From Alloalcanivorax xenomutans (GTDB lineage Bacteria; Pseudomonadota; Gammaproteobacteria; Pseudomonadales; Alcanivoracaceae): DNA of 64,000 nucleotides. A model generated the notes under the pieces. It was not told the DNA's origin and did no database searches. It saw only the letters and a program-made list of their open reading frames with translations. Every line of letters starts with the position of its first letter. The first letter of the stretch is position 1. Position numbers and translations under genes: made by a program. Of this stretch, positions 1-7,581 are shown in pieces. The stretch covers positions 1-64,000 of the forward strand of contig NZ_OBMO01000002.1 in the NCBI RefSeq assembly GCF_900217905.1, given 5' to 3'.

Positions 1-1
1 C

Positions 2-64
2 GCCCGCACCGCCTTCGCCCTGATGAAGCAGCAACAAGAATATTGCCCCGCAAAGCTCTTTTAA
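2..64 (+). CDS. C-terminal end of an unidentified gene, possibly an IS110-family transposase
   Basis: An open frame enters from the left edge and stops at TAA 62-64. Only 20 residues are visible, including the run ARTAFALMKQ and then a Tyr-Cys-Pro. C-terminal tails of IS110/IS1111 transposases often have an ANKxARxxWALLxxxxxY pattern, and this end resembles it, but 20 residues cannot settle the matter. A REP-like half element follows about 20 bases downstream; some IS110 elements insert into REP palindromes. It is convergent with creC and lies where creD might be expected downstream of creC. Confidence 0.35.
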   Translation, partial: ARTAFALMKQQQEYCPAKLF

Positions 65-85
65 GCGTTGCAGGGCACCATAGAA

Positions 86-110
86 TCTCCCACAGCGGCC
101 TTGTAGCGAC
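86..110. repeat. REP-like half element
   Basis: The stretch CTCCCACAGCGGCCTTGTAGCG matches the head of the palindromic repeats at 9251-9332 and 37109-37142 (shared core CTCCCACAGCGGC on this strand), but the stem-forming tail is missing. It sits between the stop of the left-edge gene and the stop of creC. It is best read as a degenerate member of the local REP family. Confidence 0.55.
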
Positions 111-116
111 CTCCTG

Positions 117-1532
117 CTACCCCAGGCACAACCGCACCCGCACGCCCTGCTCCAGGTTTTCCACCTGCAACCAGCCGCCGTGCAGCTCACCGATTTCCTC
201 CACCATGGCCAGTCCGAGCCCGGAGCTTTTTTCCTCCCCCGGCGCCGGCAGCGAGTAAAATCGCTCGGTCACCCGGGCCAGCGCGTAGTCCGGAATACAA
301 GGCCCCCGATTGCTGACGTCGATACCTTGCTGGCCCTCTTCCCGCCAGCCGCGGACGTCGATGGTGGAGCCCGGTTCGGCGAACCGAAGGGCATTGTCGA
401 GCAGATTGAACAGGGCCAGACGGGTAGTATCTGGTTCCACCCGCAACACCGGCTCGCCGCTCAACGCCACACTCAGCCGTTTCTCATCCAACAACACCTG
501 GCGGCTGAGCTGCCATTCCTCCAGCAACAACGCCAGCCGCTGCTGTTCCCTTGGCGGCAGGCTTTCCAGTTTTTCCAGCCGCGCCAGCGCCAGCATGCGA
601 TCCAGCAGATCACTGAGCCGCTGACTCTCGTGCACCACATTTCCGGTCAGCCGGCTCAGGGCAGGTTCGCTCACCTCCTCGGCCAGAATCTCCCCGGCTC
701 CCCGAATGGCCGCCAGCGGACTCTTCATTTCGTGGGTCAGCATGGTGATGTGATTCTCCAGCCGCGCCCGTTCCTCCAGGCGGCGGCGCATGGCGGTGAC
801 GGCATCGGCCAGTTCGCGAATCTCATCATGCACACGGAAACGGGGCGGCGATGGCCTGCGCCCATCGGCCACCGCCAGGGCATAGCCGCGCAGCCGCCCG
901 ACCCGGTGGCTGATCCACCAGGCCAGACCGATACCCAGCAACAGACAGGCAACCAGCGCCTGCCAGCCGTAACCAATCAGACGCTGCTCCGCCTGCTCGA
1001 TGAACGGCTCGATGGCCGCCCCCGGCTTGCCCAGGGTCACCACGCCGATTAACGTGCCCTCGTGGCGCACCGGGGCCGCCACGTACAGTACCGAGGACGC
1101 CGGGTCATTAGGGTCGGTGCGAGTGGTGCGAGCGCCATATTTGCCCTGCAAGGTCAGGTGCACATCGTTCCAGCGGGAAAAATCCTTACCTTCGTTTTCC
1201 CCGCGCGAGTCAAACAGAACGATGCCATCGGCGCTGGTGATATAGATGTGGGTATCGATGCGATTTTTGCTCAATCCCCAGATCTTGGCACCCGGCAGCC
1301 GCTGAGCGTACCGCCTCAGCGCCGAGCGCAGCGCCGGGGTAACCGCCAGTTCGTCCCCCCGGGTATCCATGGCGATCACCTCCGCCAGCAGGTTGGCGGC
1401 GTCCACCAGGGTTTCCTCCGCGGACTGGCGCACCAGCGGCTGGGCCTCATCCAGCACCAGATCCATGGTGAACCAGCTCACCAGCCCCATGATCAGGAAG
1501 AAGATCAGCAGGAACTGACCGCTGAGTTTCAT
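117..1532 (-). CDS. creC: Two-component sensor histidine kinase CreC
   Basis: This is an inner-membrane sensor kinase of 471 residues, the usual CreC size. A transmembrane helix at about 7-26 and a second at about 186-208 flank a periplasmic sensor region (about 27-185). A HAMP-like linker follows, then the H-box LTHEMKSPLAAI with phospho-accepting His267, the N-box LFNLLDNALRF and the G-box SSGLGLAMV. Its ATG overlaps the creB stop as ATGA, so the two are translationally coupled. CreBC responds to carbon and growth conditions in enterobacteria and to cell-wall (beta-lactam) stress in Pseudomonas and Aeromonas. No creD lies within the 116 bases left of its stop. Family assignment rests on overall sequence and the paired CreB. 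Confidence 0.88.
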   Translation of the reverse strand: MKLSGQFLLIFFLIMGLVSWFTMDLVLDEAQPLVRQSAEETLVDAANLLAEVIAMDTRGDELAVTPALRSALRRYAQRLPGAKIWGLSKNRIDTHIYITSADGIVLFDSRGENEGKDFSRWNDVHLTLQGKYGARTTRTDPNDPASSVLYVAAPVRHEGTLIGVVTLGKPGAAIEPFIEQAEQRLIGYGWQALVACLLLGIGLAWWISHRVGRLRGYALAVADGRRPSPPRFRVHDEIRELADAVTAMRRRLEERARLENHITMLTHEMKSPLAAIRGAGEILAEEVSEPALSRLTGNVVHESQRLSDLLDRMLALARLEKLESLPPREQQRLALLLEEWQLSRQVLLDEKRLSVALSGEPVLRVEPDTTRLALFNLLDNALRFAEPGSTIDVRGWREEGQQGIDVSNRGPCIPDYALARVTERFYSLPAPGEEKSSGLGLAMVEEIGELHGGWLQVENLEQGVRVRLCLG

Positions 1533-2203
1533 GGCCGCTCCAGCACGTAGCCGAGACCGCGCCGGGTGACGATCCAGGCGTCCCCGCCCAGCGGTCGCAG
1601 CTTGCCGCGCAGAGTCTTGATATGGGTATCCACGGCGCGCTCGAAGCTGTCCTCGTCACTGCCACAGATATCCAGCAGTCGGGCGCGGCTGAACACCTGC
1701 CCCGGATGTTTCACCAGCGCTTCGAGAATAAGGAATTCAGAGCGCGTCAACGACAGCGCCTGATCCCGAAACCAGGCTTTTGCCGCCTGCTCGTCCACCC
1801 GCCATTCCCTTCCTTCCGCCACGGGCGCCGGCGTGCCTTTATCCAGACGCTTGAGAATGGCACGGATGCGCGCCACCACTTCGCGCGGACTGAAAGGCTT
1901 GGTGACGTAGTCGTCACCACCCAGTTCCAGACCGAGAATGCGATCCACCTCATCCTGGCGGGCAGTGAGGAACAACACCGGCACTTCACTGGAACGGCGT
2001 AATTGTTTGAGAACCTCGAAGCCATTGAGATCCGGCAGCCCCACGTCCAGCACCACCAGCGCCGGGCTGTCGCCGTCCAACCGCGCCAAGGCCTGTTCGC
2101 CACGTTCCACATGGGTGACCTGAAAATGCTCCCGCTGCAAAGCGAAGATCAGCGGCTCCGCCACCCGAGGCTCATCATCGACAATCAAAATGTGTTCCGT
2201 CAC
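1529..2203 (-). CDS. creB: Two-component response regulator CreB
   Basis: This is an OmpR/PhoB-type response regulator of 224 residues. The receiver domain has the acidic pair in HILIVDDEPR, phospho-acceptor Asp53 in VLDVGLPDL and the conserved Lys in YVTKPFSPRE. The C-terminal winged helix ends with IVTRRGLGYVLERP, as in OmpR-family DNA-binding domains. I chose the GTG at 2201-2203, because AGAAGGGGG lies just upstream and the receiver fold begins at once. The longer in-frame reading would start within the neighbouring divergent gene. The stop overlaps creC. It should receive phosphate from CreC and control a small regulon; a target site is not visible here. Confidence 0.9.
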   Translation of the reverse strand: MTEHILIVDDEPRVAEPLIFALQREHFQVTHVERGEQALARLDGDSPALVVLDVGLPDLNGFEVLKQLRRSSEVPVLFLTARQDEVDRILGLELGGDDYVTKPFSPREVVARIRAILKRLDKGTPAPVAEGREWRVDEQAAKAWFRDQALSLTRSEFLILEALVKHPGQVFSRARLLDICGSDEDSFERAVDTHIKTLRGKLRPLGGDAWIVTRRGLGYVLERP

Positions 2204-2339
2204 CGGGCACCCCCTTCTCTGGATCGCGCCCATCATACCACCGACATCGCTACCGGTTGCCCTGAACGCCGCTGACGGCTTACGGTTGAGGCTCGCGAGG
2301 GCCGAGAGCCCGCTGGCAAACAATAGAATGGGAAGAATC

Positions 2340-3515
2340 ATGAGCGAGGCACGGGAGTTTGATCTGATTGTATTCGGCGCCAGTGGTTTCACTGGCCGCC
2401 TGGTGGCGGAGTACGTACAGGAGCGCTATGGCGCAGACGGCGGGCTGCGCTGGGCCCTGGCCGGCCGCAACGAAAGCAAGCTGGAACAGATACGCGACGA
2501 ACTCGGCATTGATCCCGGCGTGGCGATCCTCAAGGCCGACGTCACCGACGCCGACAGTCTGCGCGCCCTGGCGCGGCGGACCCGGCTGGTGCTGACCACC
2601 GTCGGGCCTTATCAGCTCTATGGCGAGCCCCTGGTGGCCGCCTGTGCCGGCGCCGGTACCGACTACGTGGATCTGTGCGGCGAAGTGGCGTGGATGCGCC
2701 GGATGGTCGATAAGTACCAGGAGCAGGCGCAAAACAGCGGCGCCCGCATCGTTTTCTCCTGCGGCTTCGACTCCATCCCGTTCGACCTCGGCGTCTGGTT
2801 CCTGCAGGAGCAGGCGCGGGCCAAACTGGGCGCGCCGCTGCCCCGCGTCAAGGGACGGGTACGGCGAATGAAGGGCACTTTCTCCGGCGGCACCGCCGCC
2901 AGCCTGCAGGCCACCCTGGCCGCGGCGCGGGACGCGGAAATCCGTAAGCTGCTGGTGAACCCGTTCGCGCTGACCCCAGGTTTCGAGGGCCCGAAGCAGC
3001 CACCGGCCGCCGAGATCGAATATGACCAGACCCTCGGCAGCTGGGCGGCGCCTTTCATCATGGCGGCCATCAACACCCGCAACGTGCACCGCTCCAACTT
3101 CCTGCTCGGTCACCCCTACGGCGAGGACTTCGTCTACGATGAGATGATCCTCACCGGCCCCGGCGACAAAGGCGAAGCCACCGCCCAGGCCGTCGCCAAC
3201 GACCGTTCGCTGACCGGTGACAAAGCGCCCAAGCCCGGCGAGGGACCGGGCAAGGAGGAGCGGGAAAACGGTTTCTACGATGTACTGTTCCTGGGTGAAA
3301 CCGCCGACGGCCAGACTCTCGCCGCCAGTGTCTCCGGCGACAAGGATCCCGGTTACGGCTCCACCTCGCGCATGATCACCGAGAGCGCCCTGTGTCTGCT
3401 GCGGGACGCCACCGACACCCCCGGCGGCATCTGGACCACGGCGCCGGCCATGGGCGACAAGCTGATCCGCCGCCTGGAACAGAACGCCGGGCTGCGTTTC
3501 GCCCTGGAAGACTGA
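2340..3515 (+). CDS. Saccharopine dehydrogenase-like NAD(P)-binding protein, trans-acting enoyl reductase type
   Basis: The 391-residue protein starts with FDLIVFGASGFTGRLVAEY, a Rossmann nucleotide-binding loop (GASGFTG) typical of the saccharopine dehydrogenase NADP-binding superfamily. Later conserved stretches include TTVGPYQLYGEPLVAAC and FSCGFDSIPFDLG. This matches the family that includes mycobacterial trans-acting enoyl reductase Rv2953 and many uncharacterised lipid-associated oxidoreductases. The ATG at 2340 was preferred over an upstream start at 2190, which would overlap creB. It is divergent from creB and convergent with the amidohydrolase, so it is probably transcribed alone. 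The substrate is not known; an acyl or lipid enoyl reduction is the family expectation only. Confidence 0.75.
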   Translation: MSEAREFDLIVFGASGFTGRLVAEYVQERYGADGGLRWALAGRNESKLEQIRDELGIDPGVAILKADVTDADSLRALARRTRLVLTTVGPYQLYGEPLVAACAGAGTDYVDLCGEVAWMRRMVDKYQEQAQNSGARIVFSCGFDSIPFDLGVWFLQEQARAKLGAPLPRVKGRVRRMKGTFSGGTAASLQATLAAARDAEIRKLLVNPFALTPGFEGPKQPPAAEIEYDQTLGSWAAPFIMAAINTRNVHRSNFLLGHPYGEDFVYDEMILTGPGDKGEATAQAVANDRSLTGDKAPKPGEGPGKEERENGFYDVLFLGETADGQTLAASVSGDKDPGYGSTSRMITESALCLLRDATDTPGGIWTTAPAMGDKLIRRLEQNAGLRFALED

Positions 3516-3539
3516 CCGCCCCGGGACGGCCAGGAAGTG

Positions 3540-3560
3540 CGGGAAGCCCCGCGCTTCCCG
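3540..3560. terminator. Bidirectional hairpin between convergent genes
   Basis: CGGGAAGC (3540-3547) pairs perfectly with GCTTCCCG (3553-3560) across a five-base loop. It lies in the 47-base gap between the convergent enoyl reductase-like and amidohydrolase genes. No T-run follows on either side, so termination strength is uncertain. Confidence 0.55.
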
Positions 3561-3562
3561 GC

Positions 3563-4477
3563 TCAGCCGTCGAACTGGTAAAGACGGGCGGGATTATCGG
3601 TCAGCACCTGTTTCCTGATCGACGGGTCCGGAACCAGGCGCAGAAACTCATTGACCAGATCCCCATCGTCCGGGATTGGCCCTGGCAGTTGCACGTGAGG
3701 CCAATCCGTCCCGAACAGGCAGCGATCCGCCCGAGCCTCCAACAGCGTGGAAAAGAACGGGTCCACATCGTGAAACGGCGCGTGCTCTAGGGCGGTAATG
3801 CGGTTCGGTCCGGTGAGCTTCACCCAGGTGCGCCCACCTTGCAGCAACTCCAGAAGAGCCCGGAATCCGGGATGTTCGATTCCCCGGTGGGTGGGAATAT
3901 GGCCCATGTGGTCGACCACGCTGTCGGTGGGCAGCCGGTCCAGGCGCTCGACCAGCCGTTCGAAGCGCGATACGTCCACCAGCAACTGAACATGCCATCC
4001 CAGACCGGCGATTCGCCGGGACAGCAGTTCAACGTCCGCAAACGTCAGGCCGCCGGGAAATACCAGATTGACACGCACCCCGCGTACCCCGGCCTCATGC
4101 ATCCGCTCGAGCTCGGCGTCGCTGATGCGGTTATCCACCACGGCGATACCACGCCATTGGATATCATCGTCAGCGCGCCGACGGGCCAGTGCATCCAGCA
4201 TGCGCCGGTTATCGGTGCCGTACACACTGGGTTGCACCAGCACCGCGCGCTGAAAGCCCAGGGTATGCAACAGATCCCGATAGGCTTCCTCGGAAGCGTC
4301 CGGCGGTGTGTAACTGCGATTGGGCTGATACGGGTAGCGACTTTGCGGCCCAAACAGATGGGCGTGGGTATCACACGCTCCCCGGGGCAAGGCGCTCAGG
4401 GGCTTGCTTGGCGCCGGGTGCGGTCCCGGGATCGTCGGCTCACTGATCCCGGACGTCGGTTTCTGATTCACGGTCAT
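3563..4477 (-). CDS. LigI-like amidohydrolase (COG3618 family)
   Basis: This is a predicted metal-dependent hydrolase of 304 residues with a TIM-barrel fold. The first-strand HxH motif is His38 and His40 in CDTHAHLFG; further signatures are HVQLLVDV, VVDHMGHIP and the strand-8 Asp in FGTDWPH. This is the family of 2-pyrone-4,6-dicarboxylate lactonase (LigI), galactarolactone isomerase and fuconolactonase. The ATG at 4475-4477 has AGGAG six bases upstream and lies 8 bases after the dctM stop, making it the last gene of the TRAP operon. It is a paralogue of the hydrolase half of the fusion at 7582-9192. A lactone or pyrone carboxylate imported by the TRAP system is the likely substrate, but the exact compound cannot be told. 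Confidence 0.82.
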   Translation of the reverse strand: MTVNQKPTSGISEPTIPGPHPAPSKPLSALPRGACDTHAHLFGPQSRYPYQPNRSYTPPDASEEAYRDLLHTLGFQRAVLVQPSVYGTDNRRMLDALARRRADDDIQWRGIAVVDNRISDAELERMHEAGVRGVRVNLVFPGGLTFADVELLSRRIAGLGWHVQLLVDVSRFERLVERLDRLPTDSVVDHMGHIPTHRGIEHPGFRALLELLQGGRTWVKLTGPNRITALEHAPFHDVDPFFSTLLEARADRCLFGTDWPHVQLPGPIPDDGDLVNEFLRLVPDPSIRKQVLTDNPARLYQFDG

Positions 4478-4485
4478 ACCATCTC

Positions 4486-5766
4486 CTAGCCCAACAGGCC
4501 CGGAAGCCAAAGCGTCACCGCCGGCACATAGGCGGTCAGTGCCACCACGCCAATGAGGACCAGGAAGAACGGCCAAAGATTGCGGGCCACTTTCTCAATA
4601 CTCAAACCACTGATGGTGGAGGCGACGAACAGGGAATAGCCCAGCGGAGGGGTGATCATGCCCACGGCGAAATTGATCACCACCATGGCACCCAGTTGAA
4701 CCGGATCCAGGCCCACCTGGGTACCCACCGCGGTCAGAACCCCGCTGAGGATGACCATCGCGGACACGGTGTCCATGACCGCGCCGAGCACCAGCAACAT
4801 GATGTTCAGCAACAGCAGGATCAGGAACGGGTTCGATGTAATACTCAGCAGTACTTGCGTGACCTGCGAAGGAATCTGCTCACTGGCGATGATCCAGGCA
4901 AAGCCGTAAGCCACCACGATAATGAACATGATCACCGTGGTGGTACGCATCGACTTTATGAACAACGGGATCAGCGATTTCCATTGCAGATCCTTATAAA
5001 TGAACAGGCCAATGACGAGGCTGTACAAGGCGCCCACCATGGCCGCCTCGGTGGGGGTAAACACGCTCCCGTAAATACCTCCGAGGATCACCACCGGCGC
5101 CAACAACGCCCATATCCCTTCACGTATCGCCGCCAGGATCTCCCGGACACCGGGGCGCTTCTCCCTGGCGATACCCAGGCGCCGGGCATAGACATAACTG
5201 ACAACACAGAACCCCGCCGCCGCGATCAAGCCGGGAACCACCCCCGCCAGAAACAGCTTGGAGATCGACTCTTCCGCCAGCACCCCCCAGATAATCATGG
5301 GAATGGAGGGCGGGATCATTTGCCCCAGCGGCCCGATGGAAGTGGACAGCGCCGCGCCGTAGCCCCGTGAATAGCCGCGTTTTTCCAGTTCGTCGATCAT
5401 CACCGATCCAACAGCGGCGGTGGTGGCCGGCGCGGATCCGGTAATGGCGCCAAAAAACGTACCCGCCGCCACGGTGGACATGGAAAGCCCTCCGGTTAAG
5501 TGGCCAAAACAGACCGAGGCCACCCTGACCAGACGTTTTGACAGCCCCCCCGCGCTCATCAGATCCCCCACCAGGATAAAACCGGGGATCGCCAACAGGC
5601 TGGTGATAGTGCTACCCGCGATCAGGCGCTGGGCCAGGATCATCGGATTGTAGTCGGCCATCCAGATACCCACGGCGGTGAGCAGGCCCAGGGTAAAGGC
5701 GATGGGAATCCCCAGCAGCAACAGGACGAACAGCCCGACAATCAGAACAACGCCAATCTCACTCAT
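4486..5766 (-). CDS. dctM: TRAP transporter large permease, DctM type
   Basis: The 426-residue, highly hydrophobic protein has the normal length and multi-helix pattern of DctM, with family stretches such as AGGLSKRLVRVASVCFGHLTGGLSMSTVAAGTFFGAITGSAPATTAAVGS (here noted by its G-rich, A/T-rich character) and MITPPLGYSLFVASTISG near the C-terminus. DctM is the ion-coupled translocation subunit in the inner membrane. The start at 5764-5766 gives the compact MSEIGVVLIVGLF N-terminus and overlaps the dctQ stop (ATGAGTGA). The transporter takes up a dicarboxylate, sugar acid or similar anion; its linkage to LigI-like hydrolases favours a carboxylated ring or lactone compound. Confidence 0.93.
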   Translation of the reverse strand: MSEIGVVLIVGLFVLLLLGIPIAFTLGLLTAVGIWMADYNPMILAQRLIAGSTITSLLAIPGFILVGDLMSAGGLSKRLVRVASVCFGHLTGGLSMSTVAAGTFFGAITGSAPATTAAVGSVMIDELEKRGYSRGYGAALSTSIGPLGQMIPPSIPMIIWGVLAEESISKLFLAGVVPGLIAAAGFCVVSYVYARRLGIAREKRPGVREILAAIREGIWALLAPVVILGGIYGSVFTPTEAAMVGALYSLVIGLFIYKDLQWKSLIPLFIKSMRTTTVIMFIIVVAYGFAWIIASEQIPSQVTQVLLSITSNPFLILLLLNIMLLVLGAVMDTVSAMVILSGVLTAVGTQVGLDPVQLGAMVVINFAVGMITPPLGYSLFVASTISGLSIEKVARNLWPFFLVLIGVVALTAYVPAVTLWLPGLLG

Positions 5767-6259
5767 CGACGGCGCCTCCGTGTTCACCAAGCTGCCCGGG
5801 TCGGAACAGCAACACCAGGGCATGGAAGACGATCAAGGCGCCGCTCGCCGGCACCGCCGCACCTTGCAGCCACAAGGGATAGCGCAGCGCCGGTGACACC
5901 TGGTGCGCGGTAAAGGCGGTGAATTGCCAGCCGGCCCACAACATCAATCCGCCAAACAGCAGAATCAGTATCACGCTGCCCCGTTCAAGCAGGTGCCTGG
6001 GCAGGCCGGGCAAGGCGTCCACCACGATGGAGACGCGCACATGTCCGAACTCCCGCGTCAAAACACTGGCGAACAAAAACACCGTCCAACTGAACGCCAG
6101 CAGCGCGACCTCATCACTCCAGGACAAGGACGAGTTCAGCACATAGCGGCAGAACACCCCGGCCAGCAGAGCCAGGGTCATGATCAACGCGCTGGCCGCG
6201 CCAAGCGCGGCCGTCACGGCGGCAAGGTGTTTGCTGCCTGCTTCGAGATATCTGTACAT
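5759..6259 (-). CDS. dctQ: TRAP transporter small permease, DctQ type
   Basis: This 166-residue membrane protein has four predicted helices, with the DctQ-typical block FCRYVLNSSLSWSDEVALLAFSW noted at about residues 36-58 (aromatic-rich, WSDE core). DctQ pairs with DctM in the inner membrane. It overlaps dctM by 8 bases and lies 60 bases after dctP, with a strong hairpin in between. Start ATG 6257-6259. Confidence 0.92.
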   Translation of the reverse strand: MYRYLEAGSKHLAAVTAALGAASALIMTLALLAGVFCRYVLNSSLSWSDEVALLAFSWTVFLFASVLTREFGHVRVSIVVDALPGLPRHLLERGSVILILLFGGLMLWAGWQFTAFTAHQVSPALRYPLWLQGAAVPASGALIVFHALVLLFRPGQLGEHGGAVDE

Positions 6260-6284
6260 ACCGGTATCTAAGGCTCTAGGGACA

Positions 6285-6309
6285 GGGCTCCGGGACCTTG
6301 CCGGAGCCC
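6285..6309 (-). terminator. Intercistronic hairpin between dctP and dctQ
   Basis: A perfect nine-base stem (GGGCTCCGG with CCGGAGCCC, seven-base loop) sits in the 60-base dctP-dctQ gap. No T-run follows on the transcribed strand. Such hairpins after binding-protein genes usually protect the 3' end of the upstream message or partially attenuate, raising binding protein over permease. That role is inference. Confidence 0.6.
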
Positions 6310-6319
6310 CATGCCAGCG

Positions 6320-7324
6320 TTATTCCGTGACCAGTTCCATGGCGCGGTCGACCAGGTTTTCGCCGATGCGTGGCCGATATTCTTCATAGACGGGGCGCAC
6401 CTCGTCACGGAAGGCGCCGGTATCGGCAATCTCGGTAACCGCCATGCCCTTCGCCTTGATCTTCTCGATCAGCGCCTGCTCGTTCTTCGCCACCTCGGCA
6501 CGTTGCCGCTCGATGGCTTTCCGCGCGGCGGTACGCACCGCGTTCTGCTGTTCGGACGACAAACGGGAGAAAGCCTGCTTGGACATCAGCAGCGGCAAGG
6601 CGTTATAGGTGTGATTGGTCAGGGAAAGGTACTTCACCACGTCGGCGTACTTGTTGGCGTAAATCACCGCCAGCGGAATCTCGAGACCGTCCACCGTACC
6701 TTGCTGCACCGCCATGTAGGCGTCGCTCCAGGCCATGGGAACCGGATTGGCGCCCAGAGCCCGGAAGCTGGCGATAAACAGATCACTCGGCTGTACACGC
6801 AGCTTCACGCCCTGCAAATCGCCCGGTGCCTGCACCGGCCGCTTATTGTTGATGACATGGCGGAAACCGGCTTCACCGAAGCCCAGGCCGATCAGGCCCT
6901 GTTTCTCCAATCGGGCGAACAGCTCCTGCCCCACTTCGCCATCCAGAACCTCGTGGGCCTGGGCCCTGTCCTTGAACAGGAAAGGCAGATCAAGGAGCTG
7001 GAAGCTCTTGTCCAGGGTACCCAACTGAGTGCCGGTGATAACGCCGGCATCCAGGGTGCCGAACTGCATCCCTTGCAGCATATCCGTGTCGTTCCCCAAC
7101 TGGTTGTTGGGGAAGAACTTGATCTCGAACTGTCCCGGCGCGGCGGCTTCCAACTCTTCCTGGAAGTAGTGGGCGGCGATGGCGTAGGGATCCACTTCGC
7201 TGTCGGCGGTGGTCCATCCCAGGCGGATCACGGTGGCGGCCTGAGCCACGCTCACCGCGGTCAGGGCCGCCGCCAAAATGGCAGCGGGCATCAACGTTTT
7301 GACGGATCGGAGTAAGGGCGTCAT
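6320..7324 (-). CDS. dctP: TRAP transporter solute-binding protein, DctP type
   Basis: This periplasmic binding protein of 334 residues has a signal peptide ending VAQA before TVIRLGWTT. The DctP fold is marked by GVKLRVQPSDLFIASFRALGANP (noted by its central LRVQ; the Arg contacts substrate carboxylate in the family) and WSDAYMAVQQGTVDGLE. I prefer ATG 7322-7324 over the GTG just before it, since AGGAAAGCC then has normal spacing. It is the first gene of dctP-dctQ-dctM-amidohydrolase. Its promoter lies at 7412-7441 and is overlapped by a palindrome probably bound by the divergent regulator fusion. Confidence 0.92.
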   Translation of the reverse strand: MTPLLRSVKTLMPAAILAAALTAVSVAQAATVIRLGWTTADSEVDPYAIAAHYFQEELEAAAPGQFEIKFFPNNQLGNDTDMLQGMQFGTLDAGVITGTQLGTLDKSFQLLDLPFLFKDRAQAHEVLDGEVGQELFARLEKQGLIGLGFGEAGFRHVINNKRPVQAPGDLQGVKLRVQPSDLFIASFRALGANPVPMAWSDAYMAVQQGTVDGLEIPLAVIYANKYADVVKYLSLTNHTYNALPLLMSKQAFSRLSSEQQNAVRTAARKAIERQRAEVAKNEQALIEKIKAKGMAVTEIADTGAFRDEVRPVYEEYRPRIGENLVDRAMELVTE

Positions 7325-7393
7325 CACGGCTTTCCTGTTTGTTTTGATGGGGTTGATGGCGTGGAGGCAGGCGGGGCGAAGCGCGCCCCACCA

Positions 7394-7410
7394 AACTTGT
7401 CCTACAAGTT
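7394..7410. promoter_or_regulatory. Probable GntR/FadR-type operator
   Basis: AACTTGTCCTACAAGTT is a perfect palindrome of two 7-base arms and a 3-base centre. FadR-subfamily GntR regulators bind short TTGT-N3-ACAA-like palindromes of this kind. It starts right after the -10 box of the dctP promoter, so binding would block initiation. The divergent gene encodes a FadR-subfamily regulator fused to a hydrolase, the obvious candidate to bind here. A weaker inverted repeat (TTTAC...GTAAA) lies at about 7420-7435. Confidence 0.7.
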
Positions 7411-7411
7411 G

Positions 7412-7441
7412 ATCATAATTTTACCAGTGCTGTAAAGTCAG
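7412..7441 (-). promoter_or_regulatory. Predicted sigma70 promoter of the TRAP operon
   Basis: Read on the minus strand, CTGACT (-35, 7436-7441) and TATGAT (-10, 7412-7417) are separated by 18 bases; TATGAT matches five of six consensus bases. The predicted start would fall inside the palindrome at 7394-7410, about 80 bases before the dctP start codon. Confidence 0.55.
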
Positions 7442-7581
7442 TCATCACGCCACGCATCAAGGCCCGTAATCTCCGGCCCAGGCCCGGAACCGGCCCGTAC
7501 ATGGAGCGGCAAGCCATCCGGAGAGGTACTATTACCGCTGCCGTTTAGCCAACACCGTTTGTACCGAACAGGATGAGTCCT

